A stretch of 42,866 nt of DNA from a virus. Positions 15,111 through 25,245 of the stretch are shown one piece after another; within the stretch, counting starts at the first letter, position 1; each line of letters opens with the position of its first letter. The stretch lies in IMG/VR virus record IMGVR_UViG_3300046331_000696, positions 1 to 42,866 of that record, one strand, 5' to 3'. The notes under the pieces were generated by a model that searched no databases, was not told the origin of the DNA, and saw only the letters and a list, made by a program, of their open reading frames with translations. Position numbers and translations under genes: made by a program.

Positions 15111-15641
15111 ATGAATGACATCCAAAAGCTGGAGCGGGATTTTATCCGCGTTGTGGGCGGTATTACCCTAACCGCCCTAAGGGCTGAACTTGAGGAACAG
15201 GGTTTTAAAAACACGGGCAAACTGATAAAATCGCTTAGGTATGAATCGGAGTCTGATAACCTTTCCACCGTTATCAGATTCTTTTTCCAAGAGTATGGTA
15301 AGTTTGTGGATGAGGGTGTACCGGCAAGCAGCTATAAATTTGGAGGTGGAAACAAACCAAAATCTAAGGCTGTTGAGGAGCTTATGAAATGGGCTGTTGA
15401 GAAATTGGGCATCGGTACACAAAAGGCTCTTGGGGTTGCCATAGCAATAATAAAAACCTATAAGAAGCAGGGCTACGTAACAAACAACAGCTTGAAGTTT
15501 AGCAAAAACGGGCATCGGCGGAATTTTATTAAACGCGCCCTCAAAAGGATAAATAACAATGTTCGTACTCGCATCATTGCCCTTATTGGCGCAACGTTTG
15601 GGTACCTATTCCAAGACGCTATCAAACAATTATCATTATAA
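15111..15641 (+). CDS. HK97 gp10-like head-tail joining/tail completion protein (putative)
   Basis: A 176-residue protein with the early segment FKNTGKLIKSLRYES followed by FFQEYGKFVDEGVPAS. This recalls gp10-like tail-completion proteins (GxLxxSI...YAxxVExG...). The C-terminus is basic and helical. It would join the tail to the head or set tail end structure. Its stop overlaps the next start as TAATG. Similarity is judged by pattern, not by alignment. Confidence 0.55.
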   Translation: MNDIQKLERDFIRVVGGITLTALRAELEEQGFKNTGKLIKSLRYESESDNLSTVIRFFFQEYGKFVDEGVPASSYKFGGGNKPKSKAVEELMKWAVEKLGIGTQKALGVAIAIIKTYKKQGYVTNNSLKFSKNGHRRNFIKRALKRINNNVRTRIIALIGATFGYLFQDAIKQLSL

Positions 15642-15958
15642 TGACATACGAACAAGCCCTATTAGTTGCCGAAAAACTCAACCTACAGTTGGCAGCAAAA
15701 GTAAAAACACCCGAACCGCTGGAATATTTCTCCGATTACCTTGTGTATGTACTTTACTACCTATACCAAACGGACTTTGCGACAAAGGATTATAATTATA
15801 TCCTTATACCAAAGTCCTATGAAACTACTTGGGAGGGCTTGGGATATGAAGATAAAATGAAAGCCTGCCAAGCTTCAGCCTACACCAACAACCAGCTGAA
15901 TGTTACCCCAAGCTTGGATTTTGAAACTGTTTTTTATGAAAAATTGGAGAGCCTATAA
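15641..15958 (+). CDS. Hypothetical late protein
   Basis: A 105-residue acidic protein, translationally coupled to the gene before (TAATG overlap) and followed two bases later by the next. It is Tyr-rich in the middle (YLVYVLYYLYQTD). The function is unknown. The genomic position suggests a neck or tail-tip factor. Confidence 0.7.
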   Translation: MTYEQALLVAEKLNLQLAAKVKTPEPLEYFSDYLVYVLYYLYQTDFATKDYNYILIPKSYETTWEGLGYEDKMKACQASAYTNNQLNVTPSLDFETVFYEKLESL

Positions 15959-15960
15959 CC

Positions 15961-17253
15961 ATGCCTTATGTTCGCAGCCCTATTTTATTGACCACCATAA
16001 GCCGACCCGTGAAGTGGAGAGCCCAGCTTATAACGGGTGTTCCGATTGAATTCGCTATGTCTCGGATTTATGTCAATGGCAACCTCCTGCCCTTTGAGCA
16101 TAGAACGGACGCTTTGCCCGTTGGGATAGCTTTACAATTTGATATAGATGTAACTGGGCGGTTATTGGATGCTATCGCTTTGGCTCCCAACAATGGGCGG
16201 GTAACCAATTCCATAGCCCAAAACTATAAGCAAGAATACTTTCAGGAGGCTACAGACTTGACGCTGGAGGTGTACATTGATACCCAATATTATTATTATG
16301 ATTCCTTGGGCAACTTGAACACTTTGGGTATTTCTGAAATATCATCAACGGTTTATGTATTCGCTACCCAAGCCCAGCACCTGGAGACCACCAACATGAC
16401 AATGTTTGATGCTTACCCTGGCATGAAACCGTTGACGTATAGGGAGGACTACTACGAGGTGCAGAAAAACCAACAAGGCGTATTCCTTTCCTTTTTTTGG
16501 AAGAAGGGGTACGGCAATGTTATGATTTTTGTTAGCCTCAACGACGAAACGGGCATGAATGCACCGTTCCCCAACGAGGCGTACAAGATTATGACTTTAG
16601 CCCCAACGGCCAAAGAATACCATGTTCAGACTTTTGGGATTGGGCTGGTCAATCTGCTATCCACCGTTTGGACTGCTGGGGCTTTGAACATAGCTAGCAC
16701 CGAATATGATAGGGCAAAGATAGAAATCATACTTCCCGTTCCTTTGGGTGGTGGTGCCTACTTTTTCATAAACTTTTTTGAGGTAAATTACCTGGTGAAT
16801 CATAAAGCCTGCGAGGGTGTGGGCGTGTATTGGCGGAATTCGTTGGGTGGGTTTGAATCGCATTGGTTCAACGAATCCCAAAACAGACGCAAAGCAGCCA
16901 TTACCAGCGACCTTATCCGAACCCCGCAAAGAATGAACTACGATTTGCCACAAGCCTACAACCCCGCGCTGAGAGGTTTGGGTAATACCAACGGGAAAGT
17001 AGAAACAACCATATCAGTAGATACACCTTTGGAAAGCAACACGGCAAGGGCTAATTTTTGGGTTGGGCTTGCAGCCTCCCAAGAGGTGTATATAAGCGAG
17101 GACGCTTTGGAGGAATATCCTAACACGCTGAATACCACCACCTTAATACCTGTTATCCTGCCCGACCAAGAGTATAACTATCGCATAAATCGCAACGCAC
17201 CGGTATCGCAAACGATTGATATGATTTTGTCCAACCCTGTAAACACACTGTAA
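15961..17253 (+). CDS. Putative tail structural protein
   Basis: A 430-residue, beta-rich protein with many aromatic residues and few charges, typical of tail tube or tail-tip proteins. No signal peptide or catalytic motif is seen. Its last base is shared with the next start (TAATG). The large size and the adjacent 732-residue tail-like protein place it in the tail module, but the exact part is unknown. Confidence 0.65.
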   Translation: MPYVRSPILLTTISRPVKWRAQLITGVPIEFAMSRIYVNGNLLPFEHRTDALPVGIALQFDIDVTGRLLDAIALAPNNGRVTNSIAQNYKQEYFQEATDLTLEVYIDTQYYYYDSLGNLNTLGISEISSTVYVFATQAQHLETTNMTMFDAYPGMKPLTYREDYYEVQKNQQGVFLSFFWKKGYGNVMIFVSLNDETGMNAPFPNEAYKIMTLAPTAKEYHVQTFGIGLVNLLSTVWTAGALNIASTEYDRAKIEIILPVPLGGGAYFFINFFEVNYLVNHKACEGVGVYWRNSLGGFESHWFNESQNRRKAAITSDLIRTPQRMNYDLPQAYNPALRGLGNTNGKVETTISVDTPLESNTARANFWVGLAASQEVYISEDALEEYPNTLNTTTLIPVILPDQEYNYRINRNAPVSQTIDMILSNPVNTL

Positions 17254-19451
17254 TGGCTGGTAAAATAGTTGAATTAAAAATAGCGGGTACAACAATGGAC
17301 TTGCCCGAGGAGGGTATTGATGTGGTGCTTACCTACGAGGTTGAGCCTCCTAACTGGTCGGATATTTGCATAGGTTCGCGAACTGAAACGAGCATAGACC
17401 TACCCAATACCCAAAAAAATGAGGTAGCCCTACAGGAATTTGCCCAACTCAACAGCACCACCAAATTAGTAACCCGACGCGCGGAACTGCTTGTGGATGG
17501 TATTCAACTCATGCGAGGCTTTGCCGTGCATCAGAATATTATCGGCAAGATGTCGGGGTTCGGGCAATTCAAGGCACTGTACAAGATGACTATTGTCGGG
17601 CAGAACGCCAATTGGGGCAACCTAATCAAAGGGCTTAGGTTGGCGGATTTGCTTTGGGATGATTTGAACCATTTCAAAACGAACGCAGCTGTAGAGGCTG
17701 GGCTGGATGCCAAATACCCCGCACAAGAGTATGGGTATTGTTTGATAAAATACGCTGCACTTTACCAAGATAAGGGTTTGTTGGGTAGTACGGACTTTCC
17801 CGACCTAATGGAGTTCACCCCGTTTTTATTCAAAGCAACCATTATAAAACGCATCTTTGAATATATAAAAGTGCCTTTGCAAAGCGACTTTTTTAATTCC
17901 AACTTTTACAAAACCCAAATTTATCCTATCTTTCCCATTGAGAGGCTGGGCGGTCAATTCTCTGTGGATTTTTTGGATGCACGCGCGGCAATCCCCGCCC
18001 CAGTAACCACCCCATTAGATGTTATAACCACCTTTCACCAAGTTTTTCCGACCGACGTTTTTAGCCAACCACCCAACGACCCAATCCCTCCCTTTTCGGG
18101 TGGTGTTTATACCGCTCACTACAGGGGCTATAGGACTGTTTCGGTAAAGTCTTTGCTCAAAGCTGCTAGCCCTGATGGTATTGAGATAATTCTACAGATA
18201 TTTCTTAATGGTACGTTTGTGCCTGGCATCTCTTCAGGATTGTTTGTAGTAGATGGTTCGCTTGACGACAAGGAGGTAACGTTTTCTGCTGTAATACCTG
18301 TAGAGGTTGGGGATGTTATTTCTTTTGGATATTTTACTATGCCTGTTTTGCCAATGTTCCCCAATACTACTTTGCCCGTCACCATAAAAACGTTTGAGGT
18401 AACCATAACAGGGGAATGGGAGCAGCTTTTTGGACAGCCTGGCACGTTTAATTATTTCAAGTACCTATTCCGAAATGTAACCGTTCAAGAATTCTTATTG
18501 GCTGAAACTCAGCTTTTTAACCTTATATTTGAGCCCAACGGCTTAGGGGTGGTTCAATGCGAGCCAAGAGATGATTATTATTTGACTGATAGAATTGCCA
18601 ATACCATTACCCCATACAGCGGATTTTATCGCAGGGAGGCAAACCCAAACCGTGCAAACTCCTGGCAATACAAGGTGGATTTTGAACAGGATGTGGAGAT
18701 AATACCAAGCAAGGATGCCAAGAACCAACTATACGTTTTTAAATCTGATGCGAATGATGCATACGACCAAGATTCCAGCAAAGATGAGCAGTTACCCCGA
18801 TATGCCTGTATGGTCAATATCAACACCCAAAACACAAACGAAAATACCAAATTTGAAAACGTCCTGTACGCAGGCACTTCCCATTACTTTGACCAAAAGG
18901 TAAGCGCGCCTAATGGGTTTGTAGAAAACACGGTACAGGTACCGCTACTTTTGAAAAAGGAAGGCTACGAATTCCAACCTCGCAGCTTACTGTTTCGGGC
19001 AACGCAGGATTGGCAAATCAATGATGGGTATATCAAATATTGTAAAGACCGCAACCCCGCTATAGTTTTCACTGGCAAGCACGCGCCCGCCTATGCTGTG
19101 AATATGAATGATACTACAGGATTGGACATGAACCTATCACTATGCGATTACACGATAAATTCCAACAATTTAGCGGGTTTGGTTCGCAGGTTTAGATTGC
19201 CCAAAATATCCGAGCTTATTTTTAGCAAAAAGCTTGTGCTCTATATGTACCTAAGCCTGCAGGATGTAAATTCAATGTCCTTTAAGAACAAAATCTTATT
19301 CCAGGGGCGTTTTTACAAGGTCGTCAAGGTTGAGAACTATAACCCAATAAACAATGTACCGTGTAAAGTAACCTTGATGCATGAACCCAATGAGCTACTT
19401 AGCGGGTTCGGTGTTTTTATTCCTTCACCTTTCCAACCAAACGTATTCTAA
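17253..19451 (+). CDS. Putative tail-tip/distal tail protein
   Basis: A 732-residue protein. The N-terminal 120 residues resemble the start of large tail proteins of Bacteroidota phages: an opening acidic strand region, then RTETSIDLPNTQKNEVAL, then LLVDGIQLMRGFAV. The middle is beta-rich with Pro/Gly loops. The end again contains a strand-rich region. In those phages such proteins lie near the tape measure gene and probably build the tail tip or baseplate. It is coupled to the preceding gene by a TAATG overlap. Confidence 0.65.
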   Translation: MAGKIVELKIAGTTMDLPEEGIDVVLTYEVEPPNWSDICIGSRTETSIDLPNTQKNEVALQEFAQLNSTTKLVTRRAELLVDGIQLMRGFAVHQNIIGKMSGFGQFKALYKMTIVGQNANWGNLIKGLRLADLLWDDLNHFKTNAAVEAGLDAKYPAQEYGYCLIKYAALYQDKGLLGSTDFPDLMEFTPFLFKATIIKRIFEYIKVPLQSDFFNSNFYKTQIYPIFPIERLGGQFSVDFLDARAAIPAPVTTPLDVITTFHQVFPTDVFSQPPNDPIPPFSGGVYTAHYRGYRTVSVKSLLKAASPDGIEIILQIFLNGTFVPGISSGLFVVDGSLDDKEVTFSAVIPVEVGDVISFGYFTMPVLPMFPNTTLPVTIKTFEVTITGEWEQLFGQPGTFNYFKYLFRNVTVQEFLLAETQLFNLIFEPNGLGVVQCEPRDDYYLTDRIANTITPYSGFYRREANPNRANSWQYKVDFEQDVEIIPSKDAKNQLYVFKSDANDAYDQDSSKDEQLPRYACMVNINTQNTNENTKFENVLYAGTSHYFDQKVSAPNGFVENTVQVPLLLKKEGYEFQPRSLLFRATQDWQINDGYIKYCKDRNPAIVFTGKHAPAYAVNMNDTTGLDMNLSLCDYTINSNNLAGLVRRFRLPKISELIFSKKLVLYMYLSLQDVNSMSFKNKILFQGRFYKVVKVENYNPINNVPCKVTLMHEPNELLSGFGVFIPSPFQPNVF

Positions 19452-19453
19452 CC

Positions 19454-19705
19454 ATGTCTAAAAGAATAGAGATGATTAATTATGAAAACTACGAGGCTTA
19501 TAAACAAGCTGTAGTTGCCAATGACAAGGAAGCGCAAAGCAAATATTTTGCGCTATTACCCACCGATTTGCGGAACAGCGCGCTGGAGTTTCTCAAGGGG
19601 TACAACCATGCCAAAGAAAGCAATCAAGCAGCACGAATGAGGAATGAACGCACGGAAATTTTCATGCGCAAACAAATGGGCATTGACCCTAAAAATATAA
19701 ACTAA
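19454..19705 (+). CDS. Hypothetical small late protein
   Basis: An 83-residue charged, helical protein squeezed between the tail-tip gene (two bases upstream) and the tape measure gene (one base downstream). No family is recognised. The spacing shows it belongs to the same transcript. Confidence 0.7.
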   Translation: MSKRIEMINYENYEAYKQAVVANDKEAQSKYFALLPTDLRNSALEFLKGYNHAKESNQAARMRNERTEIFMRKQMGIDPKNIN

Positions 19706-19706
19706 C

Positions 19707-22700
19707 ATGGCTGAAAAACTCGCTTTTGAGCTGGAGATTTTGGGCAAAAATGAGGTTTTCAATAACATAGAGTCGCTTAGGAAAAAGCTCGCAGAGCTAA
19801 AGGCGGAAAAGGAAAAGGCAACCGACAAGGATACCTTTGAGAAATTGACCACCGCTGTAGGTACGACCACTAATTTTGTGAAACGCTTAGAGACTGCCCA
19901 AAAGGCTACCAATGCAGCATTGAGCAAGGTGGAATATCCCGAAGGCTCAGTAAATCAAATAAAAGCCAAAATCAAGGAGTTAGAGCAACAATTTAACAAC
20001 CTTGACAAGGCAGCACAAGATTCGGATTTTGGGGAAAAACTCAGCAACGACATCAAAAAATCAAGGCTTGAGCTTGATAAAATCAACGGTACGCTTGGGA
20101 AAACGGGTAAGCTGGTAGATGCAACCTCTGAGGGGATTCTGAAAGCATTTGGCAAGGCTCGCATCGGCGGGCGTATTGATGCTATTTCCTCTCAGTTTGG
20201 GGCTTTAGGTTCAACCGTTGCAAAACTGAGCGTTGTCGGGGTGGTTGCTGCTGGGGTATTCCAAGCGGGGCAACAAATCGCAGCTTTTGCAAAAGAATAT
20301 GATGATGCTTCCAACGTGGTCGCTAATTCTACGAAGCTCACAGGGGACGCGCTGGAGACTGGCAGCGAGCGGGTGCTAGCAACCAGCAAAACCTTTAAGG
20401 TTTCAGCCGAAAGCATTACAAGTGCTGCACAAGAATTATCTTTGGGTAAGGGTATTTCTTTCACGGATGCCCTTGACCAAATAAACAGGGGTTTGGCTGA
20501 GGGTAAAGCCAATAATGAAGAATACCTAAAAAGCATTGAGAAGAACCCAAGCCAATTCAAGAAGTCAGAAGGAGCACTCAGCGATTTAGCCAAAAAGAAT
20601 TTGGATGCACTCGCAGCCAACGAAGCATTGGCAGCCTCGCAGGGGAAGCTATCAAAGCAATTAAGCCGCGTCGGGGAAGCTTTATCTCCACTTGTTACCT
20701 CCATAAAAACGGGCTTTGTGAATGCCATTGCTACAGGCGTTGAGTGGGTTGGGAATTTCTTTGACTTGATTGGGGATGTTGGGGATGCACTTACCAGCTT
20801 CTCCCAATCTGCATCTGCTAGCCTCAACTCTTTGACCTTTGGGTTACTTGGTACCTCTGAAGCAGCCCAAAGGGCAAAACAGGAACAGGTAGAAGCCGAC
20901 GCACGCATCAACCAGTTGCTTTTAGAAGACCAAAAGCAACTATCCGACAAAATAACCAAATTATACGGTCGGGATTTTGCCGAAAAAGTAAAGGGGCTCA
21001 CAGGTATTCAGCGTGCCAATTTTGATTTTGCCGTGCTCAATGCCAAACAGGCAGCGAGTGAAGCGGGCAAAAGCACGGGTGAAGGGTTCAATGATGGGGT
21101 AAAGGCAGGGATTGCGGAATTGGAGAAACAGGGGTTTGACATTACCACCTTAGCCCAAAAGGAAGCAGAAGCAGCCCAAAAAACCCTAACCCAAGAAGCC
21201 CAAAAGGCAGCAGAGGAACGGGCAAAGAAACGGGATGAGGAGGCAAAGCGAGCACGGGAAAAGCTCAAGCAAGACCGCGAACAACTCCTAAAGGATATCC
21301 AGCAGCAGAACAAGGAGATTTTGTTACTGCAGACGGATTTGAATAAGCAGCTTATTAGCATAGGCACTTCGTTGATAAAAGACGAGTTTGAGCGTCGGCG
21401 GGAAGAGGTTAAAAACCAATATAAGAATGAATCCGATACCCGCAAAGACGCGTTTCAAGCCCTACAGGACAATGTTAGGAAGCAGCAGGAGGAATTCGCA
21501 AAGCTCAATAAAAACGATGCCAAGGCAGTACAGGCACAAAAGGAAGAATCCGAGAAGAAGCTAGCACAAATCAAGGCTCAGTATGATGCCATAGAAATAG
21601 CCAGCGAACAAAAAAAGGCTGAAGAGATTGTCGCAATCAATAAGGACGAATCCGAAAAGGTGCAAGCGGACAAAATCGCAGCAGCCGAGAAAGAGATTGA
21701 GCTGTACCGGAAACGCAACCAGCTCCGAAACGAATCCCTTGACCTGGACGCTGAAAACGAAAGGCTTTCCACCGAAATAATCAACAAGGGAATTTTGGAC
21801 AAGGATGGTGTTCGGAAAAAGGGCTACAAAAGTGAACGCAAATTGGCACGGGAAGCAGCAGCCGAACAAGCCGCCGCCGATAAAAAGGAATTTATCAACA
21901 GGCAGGAAGCCACCAGGCGCGAACTTGAGCAGCTCAACGAAGAGGAAACGCAGCTCAGACGCTTGGGGATTGAGCAATCATCCGAACAGGAACAAGAACG
22001 AGCCAACAAGCGCAAAGCCCTAAACAACCAACTGCTGAGTGCTGAAAGCGAGTTTTTGGACAAGTCCGCTGCAGCACGCGCCAAGGCAGGCAAGGACGAG
22101 GAGGAGAATTGGAAAAAGGTGGTCGGGGTTGTTGCCAACTATACCAAAGAAGCCTTATCTATCTTTGAGGAGTTTCAGAACATACGTAGTGCACGCGCCC
22201 TAAAAAGGATTGAGCGGGAAGAGAAGGCAAACAATGAAAGCATTGCCAAACTTACCGAGCAACAGGCTGGAGCGTCTGCCCTACAGCAACAGTACATACA
22301 ACAAAGGATTGATTTTGAGACCAAAGCCAACGAAGAGCTTGCACGGAAACGGGAACAAATAGAAAAGGCACAGGCACGCAGGACGCGTACCACCAAAGCC
22401 ATAGAGTCGGGTGTTAATACAGCCGTTGCGATAACCGCCTCTTTGCCCAATATTCCCTTAGCCATTGCGGTGGGAATTTTGGGAGCTATTCAAACCGCGT
22501 TTATCTTAGCCCAACCCCTTGCAAGTGGTGGTGTTGTCGGCAAAGGCAATTACAAAAAAATAGGTAGCGGTGTAGTGAACGAAACACCCAACGCACCGAC
22601 CAGCGAGAAAGGGGACAATATCCTTACATACATACAAAACGGTGAAGTCGTCCTAAACAAGGAACAGCAGGCACGCATAGGAATGGATACGCTCGCTGCT

Positions 22701-22997
22701 GCAGGCGTACCAGGCATCAAACCTAAGTACGGGTATGCAGATGGTGGAGTCGTTGTTCCAAGCTTTTCAAACGAAGCCTCCGAAAGCATGGCAAGGATTG
22801 GCAGCCAAAGAACCAACAGCGCGGGCAACGGCTCGGTAAGCACCGAACAGCTTACAGCGGTTATTGCTGCAACTGTTGCAGCGGTCAACAAAAATACAGA
22901 CCGCAAATTGAACGAATTAAAAGTATCTGTATCATCCGTTGATATTGACAAGGTCAAAGCCGAAAAGGATAGAACTTTGCAAGCAGCAACAATTTAA
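19707..22997 (+). CDS. Tail tape measure protein
   Basis: The longest gene of the window, 1096 residues. It is built of long Lys/Glu/Ala coiled-coil stretches (about 15-130, 480-800, 830-900). Hydrophobic segments occur near 175-195 (VAKLSVVGVVAAGVFQAG), 330-350 and 910-940 (ASLPNIPLAIAVGILGAI). The C-terminus has the Gly-rich LASGGVVGKGNY and IQNGEVVLNKEQQARIG motifs often seen at the ends of such proteins. It sets tail length and enters the host envelope on injection. If the usual 1.5 angstrom per residue rule holds, the tail would be roughly 165 nm long; that is an estimate. Confidence 0.88.
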   Translation: MAEKLAFELEILGKNEVFNNIESLRKKLAELKAEKEKATDKDTFEKLTTAVGTTTNFVKRLETAQKATNAALSKVEYPEGSVNQIKAKIKELEQQFNNLDKAAQDSDFGEKLSNDIKKSRLELDKINGTLGKTGKLVDATSEGILKAFGKARIGGRIDAISSQFGALGSTVAKLSVVGVVAAGVFQAGQQIAAFAKEYDDASNVVANSTKLTGDALETGSERVLATSKTFKVSAESITSAAQELSLGKGISFTDALDQINRGLAEGKANNEEYLKSIEKNPSQFKKSEGALSDLAKKNLDALAANEALAASQGKLSKQLSRVGEALSPLVTSIKTGFVNAIATGVEWVGNFFDLIGDVGDALTSFSQSASASLNSLTFGLLGTSEAAQRAKQEQVEADARINQLLLEDQKQLSDKITKLYGRDFAEKVKGLTGIQRANFDFAVLNAKQAASEAGKSTGEGFNDGVKAGIAELEKQGFDITTLAQKEAEAAQKTLTQEAQKAAEERAKKRDEEAKRAREKLKQDREQLLKDIQQQNKEILLLQTDLNKQLISIGTSLIKDEFERRREEVKNQYKNESDTRKDAFQALQDNVRKQQEEFAKLNKNDAKAVQAQKEESEKKLAQIKAQYDAIEIASEQKKAEEIVAINKDESEKVQADKIAAAEKEIELYRKRNQLRNESLDLDAENERLSTEIINKGILDKDGVRKKGYKSERKLAREAAAEQAAADKKEFINRQEATRRELEQLNEEETQLRRLGIEQSSEQEQERANKRKALNNQLLSAESEFLDKSAAARAKAGKDEEENWKKVVGVVANYTKEALSIFEEFQNIRSARALKRIEREEKANNESIAKLTEQQAGASALQQQYIQQRIDFETKANEELARKREQIEKAQARRTRTTKAIESGVNTAVAITASLPNIPLAIAVGILGAIQTAFILAQPLASGGVVGKGNYKKIGSGVVNETPNAPTSEKGDNILTYIQNGEVVLNKEQQARIGMDTLAAAGVPGIKPKYGYADGGVVVPSFSNEASESMARIGSQRTNSAGNGSVSTEQLTAVIAATVAAVNKNTDRKLNELKVSVSSVDIDKVKAEKDRTLQAATI

Positions 22998-23012
22998 CCC
23001 AACATCCACAAA

Positions 23013-23360
23013 ATGAGCACGCACTCCATTGAACAATTTGATTTTAAAAAGCTAAGAGACCATTTCAATAACAAAGGCGCGGACGAGTTCAAGAAATACA
23101 TTCTTGCCATTGATACCTTTCGGGGTCGTCTTGAATATGAGGATGGGGAATGGATGTGGAACAACGAAAGCCACAGGGCGGTTACCGACGAATTATATTT
23201 CCCTATTTTCAAGGCTTTTTATATGATTTCTCGGAACTACAGTGGCAATGAGTTCCAAAAACGGGTGAAAACCAAAGACCTTAAGCCCGAATGCACCTCT
23301 ATCAAAAGCCGAATTTTATTCCAAGCTCATAAAGATTACGAAACATGGAGGAAAGCGTAA
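23013..23360 (+). CDS. Hypothetical late protein
   Basis: A 115-residue charged protein with many aromatic residues (EWMWNNES) and no recognised domain. It overlaps the next gene by 16 bases. It follows the tape measure by 15 bases, so it is in the same operon. Confidence 0.7.
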   Translation: MSTHSIEQFDFKKLRDHFNNKGADEFKKYILAIDTFRGRLEYEDGEWMWNNESHRAVTDELYFPIFKAFYMISRNYSGNEFQKRVKTKDLKPECTSIKSRILFQAHKDYETWRKA

Positions 23361-23677
23361 AAAAGCGGGGTCGCAAAAAAAGGCATATTTGCCAAACCCT
23401 ACCCGCCAAATTGATAAGTTTGTTTTTGTCAGCCACCGAAAAGGATGCAGCCAAGCATGACAATTTATCCAATTCCGTGCTTGTCTTGTGGAGCAATGGG
23501 TTGATTTGTATGCATACCTTTAGGCGGGGAGTGTTTTATCTTGTATATGACAAGTATAGGCAGGAAGGGCTCAAAAAATGGGAGTCGGTCAAAAAATCCA
23601 GCGAGGATTTGGGGTATGATGAGCATTGGGGATTCCAGCTAATTCAGCATAGAAGCAGAAATCTTAAGCTTTTATAA
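23345..23677 (+). CDS. Hypothetical late protein with basic N-terminus
   Basis: A 110-residue protein starting with KKRGRKKRH, then a helical region with LPAKLISLFLSATEKDAAKHD. DNA binding is possible from the charge, but no helix-turn-helix is clear. It is the last gene before the terminator at 23701. Confidence 0.65.
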   Translation: MEESVKKRGRKKRHICQTLPAKLISLFLSATEKDAAKHDNLSNSVLVLWSNGLICMHTFRRGVFYLVYDKYRQEGLKKWESVKKSSEDLGYDEHWGFQLIQHRSRNLKLL

Positions 23678-23700
23678 AAAAACACCAATTAACAATAATA

Positions 23701-23741
23701 AAAGCAGCATAACAAAATATAATTTTGTTATGCTGCTTTTT
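23701..23741 (+). terminator. Strong terminator splitting the tail and head modules
   Basis: AAAGCAGCATAACAAAAT and its exact complement form an 18-bp stem with a three-base loop, followed by TT. Flanking A and T tracts would allow function on both strands. It separates the terminase-tail block from the head block. Confidence 0.9.
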
Positions 23742-23776
23742 AATTAGCCCAATTACAACACGAAAAATATACCGCT

Positions 23777-25183
23777 ATGAGATTTGTACAGACCGATGCC
23801 ACCGATACAAATAGTACATTTTTGCTTACTGGTGTTATCGCTGATGATACCGCTGATTATGATTCTTATGGGTATGCACAAGGCGTGCAGGAAGTTACCA
23901 AAATGCTCACAGCCCAAAAAGGCAAGAAGACAACGATTTGGTTAGATACGCCTGGTGGAAGTTTCTTTAGTGGTAATTCTATTGGCGGGGTGGTGAACAA
24001 CTTGGGAGGTATTACCGCTATTGGTATGGGGCTTGTTGCAAGTGCAGGTACGTTTATCCTCCTACAATCAGATGTTGCGGGCTTGGCTGAATCCGCTATG
24101 CTCATGGTGCATAAGTCAAGCGAGTCCAATGTTTCGGGGAATGCTGATACCTTTTTAGAGCACCACAATGTGCTGAATAAATTGGATGGGAACATACGAA
24201 ACATTATGCTCCAACGCATCAAGAAAAACAAAAAAATGGTCAATGGCAACGAAAAGGATACCCTCGCTTACATTGATTCTTTGCTTGTCAAAGATACTTT
24301 TATGAGCGCGGAGGAGGCTTTCAATGCTGGTTTAGTTGACAAGGTAATACCAATAAATGGAGAGAGATTTAGCCCCACAAAGGGTCAGCAAAGCACGGAC
24401 GCGGCTACGCTCTCTCCTAATTTTCAAAACGCTTACCGTGAATACTTGGATAGTATCAAAGCGGATAAAGTAGCATTTAAGGCTTTGCACGGCAACTCTG
24501 AAAGTGTAAAAACCATTCAGAATTTTTATTCACAATCTAACATTTTTAACCAAATGGAAAAGAAAGGCAAAGGAGCACAGGAAGAACCGAAAGATGATGC
24601 AGGGCTTTCGGAATTGGTAGCGGAAACAAAAAAACAAAATAGTTTCCTTGCAAAGATTTTTGGGGGATTTTGGGGTGCCAATAGTGCCAAAGAAGAAAAA
24701 ACGCCCGAACAAATACAAGAGGAACGCTTTCAAGCATTGGAGGCTAAAATCTCTGCATCTGAAAAGGTTCAAAACGAAATGCTCGCAATCCTAAAAGGTG
24801 AAAAATCGGGTGCTACTGAAAAACCAAAAGCCAAAGCGAAAGCCTCCGATGTTGGTATCAAAGCCAAAGCCAAAAAGGAAGAAGAAGAGGTAGAGGATGA
24901 TTTGGATTTGGAAGACGATTTGGAGGATGATGAGGATTTGGATTTGGAGGACGATTTGGAAGAAGACGAGGACGACTTTGAGGAGATAGAAAAACCAGCT
25001 GCCAAGTCTACCAAGTCCGCCCAAGCTGCCAAAATCCAAAGTGCTGCCAAGCGTTCACAAGAACAAATCGCAAACAACTCGGGAGGAAAAGCCAAAGTAA
25101 AGACTTGGCAAGAGGGGCTTGCAAAGGAGGGCAAATTTGCAGCAGCCTTGAACAACAAAATCAAGCAGTCTTTCAAAGACTAA
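23777..25183 (+). CDS. Head maturation protease (ClpP/S14-like) fused to a scaffold domain
   Basis: A 468-residue protein. Residues 1-200 are ClpP-like: WLDTPGGSFFSGNSIGG near 55-71, the nucleophile Ser89 in GLVASAG, and His112 in MLMVHKSSE; the third residue probably lies in the later helix-rich part. Residues 260-468 are a scaffold-like tail with a very acidic stretch (about 370-415, Asp/Glu/Leu repeats) and Lys/Ala-rich ends. The protease would remove scaffold and capsid pro-segments inside the prohead. An ATG at 24554 (residue 260) could start a separate scaffold product, as lambda Nu3 starts inside gene C. Confidence 0.85.
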   Translation: MRFVQTDATDTNSTFLLTGVIADDTADYDSYGYAQGVQEVTKMLTAQKGKKTTIWLDTPGGSFFSGNSIGGVVNNLGGITAIGMGLVASAGTFILLQSDVAGLAESAMLMVHKSSESNVSGNADTFLEHHNVLNKLDGNIRNIMLQRIKKNKKMVNGNEKDTLAYIDSLLVKDTFMSAEEAFNAGLVDKVIPINGERFSPTKGQQSTDAATLSPNFQNAYREYLDSIKADKVAFKALHGNSESVKTIQNFYSQSNIFNQMEKKGKGAQEEPKDDAGLSELVAETKKQNSFLAKIFGGFWGANSAKEEKTPEQIQEERFQALEAKISASEKVQNEMLAILKGEKSGATEKPKAKAKASDVGIKAKAKKEEEEVEDDLDLEDDLEDDEDLDLEDDLEEDEDDFEEIEKPAAKSTKSAQAAKIQSAAKRSQEQIANNSGGKAKVKTWQEGLAKEGKFAAALNNKIKQSFKD

Positions 25184-25245
25184 GCCTTTGTTTGTAGTTT
25201 CGTTTTTATTTTATTTTTTCACTTTTAACCATATACCATACAATT

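Noticed and set aside
20192-22465. Leftward open frames opposite the tape measure gene
   Set aside because: They mirror the Ala/Lys-rich coding strand and have no neighbours or start signals.
24769-25176. Serine-rich leftward protein
   Set aside because: It is the complement of the acidic Asp/Glu codon repeats of the scaffold domain.
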